A stretch of DNA of 64,000 nucleotides. Source: Allobosea robiniae. GTDB taxonomy: Bacteria; Pseudomonadota; Alphaproteobacteria; Rhizobiales; Beijerinckiaceae. Shown here in pieces: positions 41,907 to 50,062 of this stretch; within the stretch, counting starts at the first letter, position 1; every line of letters begins with the position of its first letter. The translations under genes and the position numbers were made by a program. The notes beneath the pieces were generated by a model. That model saw only the letters and a program-made list of their open reading frames with translations. It was not told the DNA's origin and did no database searches. Where the stretch lies: the NCBI RefSeq assembly GCF_900102525.1, contig NZ_FNBZ01000002.1, positions 1 through 64,000 on the forward strand, read 5' to 3'.

Positions 41907-42746
41907 CTAGATCGGCCGGGCCCAGAAATCCTGATGGCCGATCATCGCCGACTGCGCCTCGCGGCGCGCCGCGAGCCAGTCCGCTACCGTCTTCGGATCG
42001 AGGCGGCCGGTTTCGCCGGCCGCTGCGGCGATGCCTTCCGCCAGCGCTTCCCGCAACGGCCGATGTTTCGCATCGAGTTGCCAGTTGCTGTCGCCGCTCG
42101 AGATCGCGAAGCCCGATTTGCGGAAAGCTTCCGCCATGATCTCGCAGGCATCCGGGCCGGCCGCAGGGCCAAAGCCCTTATCGCCGTGCTGATGGTCGGT
42201 GAAAGCGGCATGGATGCCGGAATCGGCCGGATGCTCCGGCTGCCAGGTTTCGCGGCCGTCATGGGTGAGCACGGCGTAAAGCGGCAGGTGCTGGCTGGCC
42301 AGCGCCGCGACGAAGCGTTCGATCCAGCGCTTCGAGGCGAGGTCGAAGAGAGCGGCGGCGGTGACCAGATCGGGCTGCCAGCCCAGCACCCATTCGAGGT
42401 CCTTGTTGAGGTCGACCTTGCGGGTGTCGACCGTGATCGCCTTGCCGTCCTTGGCGAGCACGAGTTCCTCACCCTGCTCGCGCGCCTCGTCGGCCCAGTC
42501 GGTGAGGCGCTCGCGGGCGAAGGCGAGAAGCGCGGGGTCGTGGTCGACGAGCGTCCAGTGCTGGCGATCGGGCAAGGCGGCATAGGTCGCGCGCAGGTTC
42601 GAGCCGGCGCCGCAGCCGAGATCGAGCACTGAGAGCGAGGCCTTCTCAGCGAAATAGCCACCGACCGCGGCGAGAACCTGCGGATTGCGCGCCGCATGAT
42701 CGACCGGCTCGCGCAATGCGAGCCATTCCGGAGAGAAACCAGCCAT
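41907..42746 (-). CDS. Class I SAM-dependent methyltransferase
   Basis: The 279-residue protein has SAM motif I SVLDLGCGAGSNLRATY (about 38-54), the acidic post-I strand WTLVDHDP and motif-IV-like LVTAAALFDLASK. Substrate unknown. Its ATG overlaps the glycosyltransferase stop by one base, so the two proteins are translationally coupled. It is last in the MDR / PTPS-fold / glycosyltransferase / methyltransferase run and ends 8 bases from the b561 stop (convergent). An additional 31 in-frame codons upstream (to 42839) lie inside the glycosyltransferase and are not used here. Confidence 0.82.
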   Translation of the reverse strand: MAGFSPEWLALREPVDHAARNPQVLAAVGGYFAEKASLSVLDLGCGAGSNLRATYAALPDRQHWTLVDHDPALLAFARERLTDWADEAREQGEELVLAKDGKAITVDTRKVDLNKDLEWVLGWQPDLVTAAALFDLASKRWIERFVAALASQHLPLYAVLTHDGRETWQPEHPADSGIHAAFTDHQHGDKGFGPAAGPDACEIMAEAFRKSGFAISSGDSNWQLDAKHRPLREALAEGIAAAAGETGRLDPKTVADWLAARREAQSAMIGHQDFWARPI

Positions 42747-43810
42747 TACCCCACCTTTCGGCCGCCCTCGCGCAGGCAAGCCTGCGCGACGATGCGCGCG
42801 GTTTCGTCCCACCGCGGCAGATCGCCGGCAGCGGCCCACGCGGCATCGGCACGCTGCCGACGCTCTGCCGGCGCATCAATCAGCCTTGCGAGCGCCTTGG
42901 CAAGTGCCACAGCGTCACCGGGCGGCACCTTGAGGGCGGCGGCATCGGACAGGGCTTCGGCGCCGGCCCCGCTCAGCGTGGTGACGATCGGCAGGCCGCG
43001 GGCGAGTGCCTCGGTCAGCACCATGCCGTAGCCTTCGTAGAGCGATGGCATCACGAAAAGATCGGCTTCGTCATAGAGTTGGGCGAGCCTTTCGGCTCCG
43101 ACGCTACCGGTCAGCAGGATGCGTTCCGTCAATCCGGCGCGGGCGAGATCGTCGCGCAGTGCCGTTGCGGCTGCGGGGGCATGATCGGGCGAGCCGGCGA
43201 TGGTCAGGGTCCAGGGCCGATCCGCGATCGCTGCCAGCGCATCGACGAGGATGCCGTAGCCCTTTCGCGGAATGAGCGAGCCGACGGCGAGCATGTGGAG
43301 CGTTTCGCCGCGTTCGGAGCCCTTGGCTCGTGGTGCCGGATCGGCGCCGGGGATCGCGACCGCGATGGTATCGGCGGGGACGCCGAATTCCGCCGTCAGA
43401 GTAAGTTTCGTCGCTGGACCGGTGACCACGACGGCGCGTGCATGGCGCAGGGCCAGCATTTCGCTTCGTCGCAGCCTCTCCGCCGTCTCCGGGCTGAGTC
43501 CGGCTTCCAGCGCCAGCGGGTGGTGCACCAGTGCGACAAGCCGATCCGCGAAGCGGGCTGCGAGTGCTTCGGGGAACGCACCGAAGGCGAGGCCGTCGAT
43601 CAGCAGGATGTCGCCGGGGGCGACAGCGGCGAGGAGCTGTTCTGTCGCTCCAAGGTCTTCGGCCGTCGGGAAGGGAAAGGAACCGGGCAGGGCGAGATGG
43701 CGGGACTCGACGCCGGCTTCGCGCCATTCGCGCAGCAAGCGCCGATCATAGCCGTAGCCGCCTGTCGGCGCATCGATATCGCCGGGGATGGCGAAGATGA
43801 TGGTGCTCAC
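42746..43810 (-). CDS. GT4-type glycosyltransferase
   Basis: The 354-residue soluble protein has the GT-B fold of family 4. It has an N-terminal half starting IIFAIPGDIDAPTGGYGYDRR, a sugar-nucleotide half beginning HMLAVGSLIPRKGYGILVDAL and the E-x7-E motif in DLFVMPSLYEGYGMVLTEAL. Acceptor and donor are unknown. Its start overlaps the PTPS-fold stop by 4 bases (ATGA) and its stop overlaps the methyltransferase start by 1 base. Coupling to a pterin-type protein is unusual for a cell-wall glycosyltransferase and suggests a small-molecule acceptor. Confidence 0.86.
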   Translation of the reverse strand: MSTIIFAIPGDIDAPTGGYGYDRRLLREWREAGVESRHLALPGSFPFPTAEDLGATEQLLAAVAPGDILLIDGLAFGAFPEALAARFADRLVALVHHPLALEAGLSPETAERLRRSEMLALRHARAVVVTGPATKLTLTAEFGVPADTIAVAIPGADPAPRAKGSERGETLHMLAVGSLIPRKGYGILVDALAAIADRPWTLTIAGSPDHAPAAATALRDDLARAGLTERILLTGSVGAERLAQLYDEADLFVMPSLYEGYGMVLTEALARGLPIVTTLSGAGAEALSDAAALKVPPGDAVALAKALARLIDAPAERRQRADAAWAAAGDLPRWDETARIVAQACLREGGRKVG

Positions 43811-44208
43811 GCGAGCGCGCCCTCGTAGCTGGCGCGGGCGAGATCGGTCTCGTGCAGGGTCACGCGAATCTTGCTCAGCCCTGCGCCATCCGCGCCGAGC
43901 GCGCCAGCCTTCGCCGCCGCGGCCATGGCGTCGAAGATGTGCTTGCAGAGGAATTCGGTGGTGGTCAGCACGCCCGCGAATTGCGGGAGCGCGTCGAGGT
44001 TCTGATACTTCAGTGGCTTCAGCGTCTCGGCGAGGGTGTCGAGCGCCGCGCCAATATCGACGACGACGTTCTGCCTGTTAAGAGATTCCCTGAAGAAGGC
44101 GACATCGACCACGAAGGTGGCGCCGTGCATGTTCTGCGCCGGACCGAAGAAGGGATCGGGCAGGGAATGGCCGATCATGATGCGGTCGCGGACTTCGACG
44201 GAAAACAT
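43807..44208 (-). CDS. PTPS/QueD-fold protein lacking catalytic residues
   Basis: The 133-residue protein has the 6-pyruvoyl-tetrahydropterin synthase (T-fold) pattern. It keeps His14 and His28 (MHGATF), but the canonical HGH reads HGA, so the third zinc ligand is Ala30. The catalytic Cys four residues before His28 is Ala24. The LDHxxLN motif reads LKYQNLD, replacing the catalytic Asp-His with Lys67-Tyr68. The PTxE-like TTTE (Glu85) and the pterin-anchoring Glu120 (TLHETDLARASY) remain. It can probably bind a pterin-like ring but not use PTPS or QueD chemistry. It begins 35 bases after the MDR dehydrogenase and overlaps the glycosyltransferase by 4 bases. Confidence 0.82.
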   Translation of the reverse strand: MFSVEVRDRIMIGHSLPDPFFGPAQNMHGATFVVDVAFFRESLNRQNVVVDIGAALDTLAETLKPLKYQNLDALPQFAGVLTTTEFLCKHIFDAMAAAAKAGALGADGAGLSKIRVTLHETDLARASYEGALA

Positions 44209-44243
44209 GCGATCTCCCGGGGATTGCGTTTCAGGCGGCGCGG

Positions 44244-45263
44244 TCAGGCGCGCGTTTCATAGCAAATCGCGGCTGTCAGGCCAGCGGCGCCGGGCGCGAG
44301 CAGGCCGGGCAGGCGCTCGGCTAGGTCGCGGAAGGCGATCTCGTCGGTGATCAATGCATCGAGCCGGTCGTCGGCGAGCAATGCCATCGCGGCCTGCGAC
44401 CGGCGGGCATAGTCCCAACGTGGGCGCCGCGAGGCCGAGACCAGGCCGACCTGCGAGGAGACGAGCTGGAGCCGGCGGGCATGGAAGGCTCCGCCGAGCG
44501 CGGCGGGGACGGCGCCTTCGCCATACCAGCTCAGTTCGACGACCCGTGCCTCTGTGCCGGCGGACGCGATGGCGGTCGCGAGCCCTGCCGCCGTGGCGCT
44601 GGCATGGAAGACGATATCGGCATCGACAGGCGCAGCGTCCGGCAATGCGAAGTCGAAGCCGAGAGCGCCGGCGAGCGCGGCGCGGCGCGGCTCGACATCG
44701 ACGAGCGTGACCTCGGCTCCCGGCAGCCGGGCGGCCAGCCAGGCGACGAGCAGGCCCAGCACGCCGCCGCCCACGATCACGATCCTGTCAGCGGGACCGG
44801 AGCCGGCATCCCAATGGGCATTCAGTGCCGTTTCCATGTTGGCGGCGAGGATGGCGCGCCGGGCCGGAACCGTGTCCGGCACCGGGACCAGGCTGCCGCG
44901 CGGGGCGACGAAGCGGTCCTGATGGGGATGAAGGCAGAAGACGATGCGGCCCAGCATGTCGGGCGGGCCGGCATCGACGCGGCCGACGGCGCAATAGCCG
45001 TATTTGACGGGAAACGGGAAGTCGCCCTGCTGGAACGGGGCCCGCATGCGTTCATGCTCGGAGCGGGGGACGCGGCCTTCGGAAACCAGCCGTTCGGTGC
45101 CGCGGCTGACGCCGCTCCACAGCGTCGTGACGAGGCAGTCCTCCGCCCCGGGGGCGGGCAAGGCGATCTCATTCAGGTTGCATTCACGGGGTGCCGTATA
45201 CCAAAGCGCAAGAGCCTTTGCCCTTGCGTCAATCGAGGTTGCAGGCTTTAGCTCCCGCGCCAT
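44244..45263 (-). CDS. MDR-family (zinc-type alcohol) dehydrogenase
   Basis: The 339-residue protein has a GroES-like N-terminal half (LWSGVSRGTERLVSEGRVP; FPVKYGYCAVGRV) and a Rossmann half with IVIVGGGVLGLLVAWLAA (about 161-178), TLVDVEP. The catalytic-zinc CxxC pattern of classical alcohol dehydrogenases is absent. The SGVSRGTE form resembles the BchC-like oxidoreductase branch of the superfamily. Substrate unknown. ATG at 45263; the long upstream in-frame extension to 46904 is a shadow of mdoH. First gene of the minus-strand run MDR / PTPS-fold / GT / methyltransferase; divergent from mdoH by 39 bases. Confidence 0.83.
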   Translation of the reverse strand: MARELKPATSIDARAKALALWYTAPRECNLNEIALPAPGAEDCLVTTLWSGVSRGTERLVSEGRVPRSEHERMRAPFQQGDFPFPVKYGYCAVGRVDAGPPDMLGRIVFCLHPHQDRFVAPRGSLVPVPDTVPARRAILAANMETALNAHWDAGSGPADRIVIVGGGVLGLLVAWLAARLPGAEVTLVDVEPRRAALAGALGFDFALPDAAPVDADIVFHASATAAGLATAIASAGTEARVVELSWYGEGAVPAALGGAFHARRLQLVSSQVGLVSASRRPRWDYARRSQAAMALLADDRLDALITDEIAFRDLAERLPGLLAPGAAGLTAAICYETRA

Positions 45264-45302
45264 TCGCGTCCGATCCCGTCCGTCCGAGCCTGTCTGCCTA
45301 CC

Positions 45303-47132
45303 ATGACAGAGACCGCCATGAACCAGCGTCCCGCTCCGACCACGTTCCGGCGGGCGATGCAAGAGGCCGGGCCCAGCGGCCTGAACCCGGCCGGGCTGCA
45401 AGCGGAAACCGCGCTGCGCCGCCGGCGGTTCCTCGTCCTCGCCTTGAATCTCGTGACGCTTGCCCTGCTGGCCACCGGGCTTGCGCGGGTGCTCGGGGCC
45501 GGAGGCTGGACCCCGGCCGACGTGGCGATCTTCGTCGCCTTCCTGTTCGGCGCGCCCTGGACCGTGCTCGGCTTCTGGAATGCCGCGATCGGGCTCTGGC
45601 TCCTGCACCGCAAGGCGGATGGGCTTGCCGACGTCGCGCCCTTTTTCGCAGCCGGAGGGCAGGCGACGCCGCTGACCTTGCGGACCGCCGTTCTGATGAC
45701 GTTGCGCAATGAAGACCCGGCGCGCGCCTTCCGCCGGCTCAAGGCCGTCAAGGACAGCCTGGATGCGACAGGCGAGGGCGTCTGGTTCGACTATTTCGTG
45801 CTGTCGGATACCAACGACCCGGCTGTCGCCGCCGCCGAGGAAAGGCTGGCTGAAGCCTGGGCGCGCGAGATCGGCGAGCCGGCGCGCCTGACCTATCGCC
45901 GCCGCAGCGACAATGCCGGATTCAAGGCCGGCAACCTCCGTGATTTCTGCGAGCGCTGGGGCGAGCGCTACGAATTGATGCTGCCGCTCGACGCCGACAG
46001 CGTGATGGCGGGCGAGGCGATCCTGCGCATGGCCCGGATGATGCAAGCGCATCCGAAGCTCGGAATCCTGCAAAGCCTCGTGGTCGGCATGCCCAGTCGC
46101 TCCGCCTTCGCCCGTATCTTCCAGTTCGGCATGCGCCACGGCATGCGGCCCTACACGATGGGCTCGGCCTGGTGGGCCGGCGATTGCGGGCCGTTCTGGG
46201 GGCACAACGCCCTGGTACGGATCGCACCGTTCCGCCATCACTGTCATCTCCCGGTGCTGCCGGGCGGGCCGCCGCTGGGTGGGGCGGTGATGAGCCATGA
46301 CCAGGTCGAGGCGGTGCTGATGCGCCGGGCCGGTTACGAGGTGCGCGTGCTCCCGGTCGAAGGCGGAAGCTGGGAGGAGAACCCGCCGACCATGCTCGAC
46401 TTCGCCAAGCGCGACCTGCGCTGGTGCCTCGGCAATCTGCAATATCTCAAGTTGCTCGACCTGGCCGGCCTCAAGCCGATGAGCCGGTTCCAGCTGATCT
46501 GGGCGATCCTGATGTTCCTCGGCCTGCCGGCCTGGACATTGATGATCGCGCTCCTGCCGCTGAAGGTTCTTGAGGACCGGGCGATCGCCGATTATCCGGC
46601 CGTGCTTGCCGGCGGGCTCTATCTCCTGTTCCTGGCGATGTACCTCTCGCCGAAGCTGGCGGGCTTCGCCGACATCCTGCTCACGCCGGGCGGCGCGGCG
46701 CGTTACGGCGGCCGGACGCGCTTCCTGGCCTCGGCTGCGATCGAACTCGTCTTCGCCTTCCTGCAGGGCGCGGTGTCGAGCTTCCGGACGACGCTGTTCA
46801 TGGCCGGGCTTGCCTTCGGTCGGGCGAGGATCGGCTGGAACGGGCAGGCCCGCGACGTCCATGCCCTGTCCTTCGCGACGGCCTTCGCCGGCCTGTGGCC
46901 GCATCTGCTGTTCGGGGCCTATCTGTTCGCCACGCTCGGCGTGATGGCGCCGGCGGTTCTGGTCTGGTCGCTGCCGCTGACGGCTGGCTACGTGCTGGCG
47001 ATTCCTTTCGCCATGTTGACCGCGTCGCCCGGCTGCGGCGCCTGGCTGGCGCGACGCGGGCTCTGCGGCATCCCGGAGGATTTCGACCTGCCGCCGGTTC
47101 TGGCCGCGATCCGCGACGGGGAGGCGGCATGA
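45303..47132 (+). CDS. mdoH: Glucans biosynthesis glucosyltransferase MdoH/OpgH
   Basis: OpgH makes the beta-1,2-linked backbone of osmoregulated periplasmic glucans at the inner membrane. The 609-residue protein has an early span (about 43-63), a second (75-98), a GT2 domain (about 128-330) and several spans from about 390 onward. Catalytic motifs are TLRNEDP, SDTNDP, RRRSDNAGFKAGN, DADSVM, GHNALVR and MSHDQVEAVLM. It is shorter than the E. coli enzyme (847), as in other alphaproteobacteria. The start may be 45303 or 45318 (MNQRPAP). The gene overlaps the FkbM methyltransferase by 4 bases. opgG is not in the window. Confidence 0.9.
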   Translation: MTETAMNQRPAPTTFRRAMQEAGPSGLNPAGLQAETALRRRRFLVLALNLVTLALLATGLARVLGAGGWTPADVAIFVAFLFGAPWTVLGFWNAAIGLWLLHRKADGLADVAPFFAAGGQATPLTLRTAVLMTLRNEDPARAFRRLKAVKDSLDATGEGVWFDYFVLSDTNDPAVAAAEERLAEAWAREIGEPARLTYRRRSDNAGFKAGNLRDFCERWGERYELMLPLDADSVMAGEAILRMARMMQAHPKLGILQSLVVGMPSRSAFARIFQFGMRHGMRPYTMGSAWWAGDCGPFWGHNALVRIAPFRHHCHLPVLPGGPPLGGAVMSHDQVEAVLMRRAGYEVRVLPVEGGSWEENPPTMLDFAKRDLRWCLGNLQYLKLLDLAGLKPMSRFQLIWAILMFLGLPAWTLMIALLPLKVLEDRAIADYPAVLAGGLYLLFLAMYLSPKLAGFADILLTPGGAARYGGRTRFLASAAIELVFAFLQGAVSSFRTTLFMAGLAFGRARIGWNGQARDVHALSFATAFAGLWPHLLFGAYLFATLGVMAPAVLVWSLPLTAGYVLAIPFAMLTASPGCGAWLARRGLCGIPEDFDLPPVLAAIRDGEAA

Positions 47133-47905
47133 ACGCCGTCACCTATCCGAAGGGGACGGTGAAGGCGCTCTCGCGCTCCTTGCGCATCTATCACGGCGAC
47201 AAGCAACGCCATGCGGCGATGGACCGGCTCTACGGGGCATTCCTGGGGCCCGGCGATCTCGCCTTCGACGTCGGCGCTCATGTCGGCGACCGGGTCTCGT
47301 CCTTCCGTCGTCTGGGCGCGCGCGTCGTCGCACTCGAGCCGCAACCGGGCGCGGCCCGCGTCATCCGCCTGATCCATCGGCGCGATCCGCTGGTGACGCT
47401 GGTCGAGGCGGCCTGCGGCGATCACGAGGGCTCGATCGTGCTCCGGATCAACAGCCGGAACCCGGCTGTCTCGACGGCCTCGGCCGCCTTCATCGGCGCG
47501 CCTGCCAGCGTGCGCGGCCCGGAAGAGCAGGCGCCTTCGGAAGAGCAGGCCTGGGATCACGAGATCGCGGTGCCCTGCACCACGCTCGACCGATTGATCT
47601 TGCGCTACGGCCTGCCGAAGCTGCTCAAGATCGATGTCGAGGGCTTCGAGGCGCATGTGCTGGCGGGGCTGACCAAGGCGGTGCCGGTGATCTCCTTCGA
47701 ATTCACGACGATGCGGCGCGAGGTTGCAGAGGCCTGCCTCGTCCTGCTGGAAACACTCGGCCCCTATCGCTTCAATGTCGCGATCGGCGAGAGCCAGGTG
47801 CTGGAACTCGGTGAGCCCGCGAGCGCCGAGGCGATGGGCGATTTCCTGCGCGGCCTGCCGGGCGCGGCCAGTTCGGGCGATGTCTACGCCATCCTGACGG
47901 CCTGA
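47129..47905 (+). CDS. FkbM-family methyltransferase
   Basis: The 258-residue protein has the FkbM SAM fold with motif I DLAFDVGAHVGDRVSSF, motif-II-like LKIDVEGFEAHVLAGL and VISFEFTTM. FkbM enzymes O-methylate sugars or polyketides. Its ATG overlaps the mdoH stop by 4 bases, so it is coupled to mdoH and may methylate the periplasmic glucan or another envelope sugar. That target is an inference from context. The gap after it (47906-48112) shows no gene. Confidence 0.85.
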   Translation: MNAVTYPKGTVKALSRSLRIYHGDKQRHAAMDRLYGAFLGPGDLAFDVGAHVGDRVSSFRRLGARVVALEPQPGAARVIRLIHRRDPLVTLVEAACGDHEGSIVLRINSRNPAVSTASAAFIGAPASVRGPEEQAPSEEQAWDHEIAVPCTTLDRLILRYGLPKLLKIDVEGFEAHVLAGLTKAVPVISFEFTTMRREVAEACLVLLETLGPYRFNVAIGESQVLELGEPASAEAMGDFLRGLPGAASSGDVYAILTA

Positions 47906-48112
47906 AGGCGCTTCGAAAGGCACCCGGACGGGCGTTCGAGCCGTCATCGCTCGCTGTCGTCGAGCGGAACGATGCTGCTTCCCGGCCGTTGCCGGAGAAC
48001 CCGAAGCACGCCGGGTCGCAGCCAACCATGGCCCGGTTCCTGTCCAGCCCGGTCAGCCCAGGTTCATCCGGCCGCGATCAGGCTGTTTCGGAAACCGTCA
48101 CCAGGGATTGCC

Positions 48113-49081
48113 ATGACTCGTTTTCTTCGCCCGCTCGCCGTTTCGGTCGCTCTTCTCGCCTCGCTGACGGTTGCGCGGGCAGCGGGCGATATCGCCGTCG
48201 AGGTGAAGAACGAATCCGAGCCGGTGCTCTGCGCCGAGAAGGACAACGTCACGATCAAGGCGATCTCGCCCGAGGTCCGGCGCTTCCAGATCGTAGCGGC
48301 GCATCCGGCTTATGTCGCCGGGCTGGTGCGCGACAACTGGGATGCCGACTGGACGAATTGCGACATGAAGGGCGATCCGTCTTTCGCGTCGCCGACGCCG
48401 CCACGCCGCGTCACGTTCTGGGAATCGATCGATTACTGGCTGGTCGGCTACACCTTCCCGAGCTTCTGGCGCCCGGCGGAGACGACCTTCCGCGTCGGCG
48501 ACCGTGTTGAGAAGGGCCTGCATCTTGTCCAGCTCTGGAAGCTCGGCAAGGACAAGTCCCACGAGGTGCTCGTCGTCTATCCGCAGGACGGCAACTGGCG
48601 CGCGCGGCCTCTGCCGCCGGAGCATCTCGGCTTCTCCTCCTACGGCTCCTCCTTCCTGTTCGGGCCGATCGAGCAGGACGGGCGCCCGGTGGTGAACATC
48701 AAGGAGATCGAATTCGACCCGAAGACGCTGACCTTCAAGCTGAATTTCAAGGACGGCTCGTCCGGCAGCCTCAAGCTCGACAGCGTCGACGAGAACCGGA
48801 TGGTGCTCGATGCTGTGCTCGACCAGCCGGTGACCGGCGGCAAGGGCTTCGTCGCGCTGCGCTCGATGTATGTCACCGAGTTCAACAACGACGTCGCCCG
48901 CATCGCGTTGCGCGAGCCGGGCGCCAAGGGCTGGCGCGAGGAGGCACTGATGTCCTATCCCGGCGGCAAGGCGACCGATATCTGGATGGGGCGCACGACG
49001 CATTCGCGCCACAACACCTCTTCGCCCGACATGGTGTTCCGGCGTTTTTCCAGCGATCCGAACCCGCCGCCGAAGCCTTAA
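48113..49081 (+). CDS. Exported protein of unknown function
   Basis: The 322-residue product begins with a signal peptide (about 1-22, ending VARAAG). It continues as a soluble protein with no recognisable domain. Distinct segments are VEVKNESEPVLCAEKDNVTI, DNWDADWTNCDMKGDPSF and VVYPQDGNWRARPLPPEHLG. Two Cys near positions 41 and 84 could form a disulfide. It follows the mdoH-FkbM pair by 207 bases on the same strand and may belong with envelope functions, but I cannot assign a role. The gap after it (49082-49282) holds a family B palindrome and no gene. Confidence 0.75.
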   Translation: MTRFLRPLAVSVALLASLTVARAAGDIAVEVKNESEPVLCAEKDNVTIKAISPEVRRFQIVAAHPAYVAGLVRDNWDADWTNCDMKGDPSFASPTPPRRVTFWESIDYWLVGYTFPSFWRPAETTFRVGDRVEKGLHLVQLWKLGKDKSHEVLVVYPQDGNWRARPLPPEHLGFSSYGSSFLFGPIEQDGRPVVNIKEIEFDPKTLTFKLNFKDGSSGSLKLDSVDENRMVLDAVLDQPVTGGKGFVALRSMYVTEFNNDVARIALREPGAKGWREEALMSYPGGKATDIWMGRTTHSRHNTSSPDMVFRRFSSDPNPPPKP

Positions 49082-49141
49082 GCGCCGTCACTCTCGGGCT
49101 TGCTCCGAGAATCTCATGACGAGTGAGGACTGGTTTTCGAG

Positions 49142-49164
49142 ATGCTCGGGTCAAGCCCGAGCAT
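49142..49164. repeat. REP-like palindrome, family B, single copy
   Basis: ATGCTCGGG-TCAAG-CCCGAGCAT is a perfect 9-bp palindrome with a 5-base loop. It matches the pair at 23704-23788. It is between the exported unknown protein and hyi, on the same strand. A weaker palindrome CTCGG...CCGAG precedes it near 49093-49110. Confidence 0.75.
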
Positions 49165-49282
49165 GACGCGGAATGCGGCCGCAGCGGAACGCATTCCCTC
49201 CCTGCCGCGTTTGGCCATGACGCGGCTGGCGCATCGGTCTAACCTGCGCCGACCGATCCGTGCCCAGCCTGCAGAGAGCCTC

Positions 49283-50062
49283 ATGCCGCGTTTTGCCGCC
49301 AACCTGTCGATGATGTTCACCGAATGGGAGTTCCTCGATCGCTTCAAGGCGGCTGCCGAGGCAGGGTTCGAGGCGGTGGAATTCCTGTTCCCCTATGAGC
49401 ATACGCCCGAGCAGGTCGGACTGGCATTGGCCGGCGGGGAGCTGACGCAGGCGCTCTACAACCTGCCGCCCGGCGATTTCGGCAAGGGCGAGCGTGGCAT
49501 CGCGGCACTGGCCGGGCGCGAGGACGAGTTCCGGGCTTCGGTCGATACGGCGCTGTCCTATGTCCACGAGACCGGGGTCAAGCGCCTGCACATGATGGCA
49601 GGGCTCGCCGATCCCAACGATCCCGTCGCGCAGAAGACCTATCTGGCCTCGCTCGCCTATGCCGCCGACAAGCTCGGCGAGCAGGGCATCGATCTCCTGC
49701 TGGAGCCGATCAACGGCAAGGACATGCCGGGTTATTTCCTCAACGATTTCGACCAGGCGGCGGCTTACGTCCGCGAATCCGGCCGGCCGAATGTCCGATT
49801 GCAATTCGACATGTATCATTGCGAACTGATCCACGGCGACGTCTCGGCGAAGCTGAACGCGCTCTATCCGCTCGTCGGCCATGTCCAGATCGCCCGCGCC
49901 AATGGCCGCCACGAGCCAGATGCCTCGGGGCCGGATTACCCGACGCTCTTCAATGAACTCGACGGCCTCGGCTATGACGGCTTCGTCGGCTGCGAGTACC
50001 GGCCGGAGGCCGGCACGCTCGAAGGGCTCGGCTGGTTCGCGCCCTGGCGGAAGCCGCTCTGA
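49283..50062 (+). CDS. Hydroxypyruvate isomerase family protein
   Basis: The 259-residue TIM-barrel protein belongs to the xylose-isomerase-like AP-endonuclease-2 superfamily, Hyi branch. It begins MPRFAANLSMMFTEWEFLDR and has the metal-site strands LLLEPINGKDMPGYFL, RLQFDMYHCELIHGD, GHVQIARANGRHEPD and GFVGCEYRPEAGT. The Glu, Asp, His and Glu ligands are visible there. It interconverts hydroxypyruvate and tartronate semialdehyde, or a 2-oxotetronate. The ATG at 49283 was chosen because the upstream 47 residues lack family sequence. It overlaps glk by one base (TGATG). Confidence 0.86.
   Translation: MPRFAANLSMMFTEWEFLDRFKAAAEAGFEAVEFLFPYEHTPEQVGLALAGGELTQALYNLPPGDFGKGERGIAALAGREDEFRASVDTALSYVHETGVKRLHMMAGLADPNDPVAQKTYLASLAYAADKLGEQGIDLLLEPINGKDMPGYFLNDFDQAAAYVRESGRPNVRLQFDMYHCELIHGDVSAKLNALYPLVGHVQIARANGRHEPDASGPDYPTLFNELDGLGYDGFVGCEYRPEAGTLEGLGWFAPWRKPL

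Noticed and set aside
45264..46904. Upstream extension of the MDR dehydrogenase frame to 886 codons
   Set aside because: The extra 547 codons are antisense to mdoH and carry no domain. The dehydrogenase starts at 45263.
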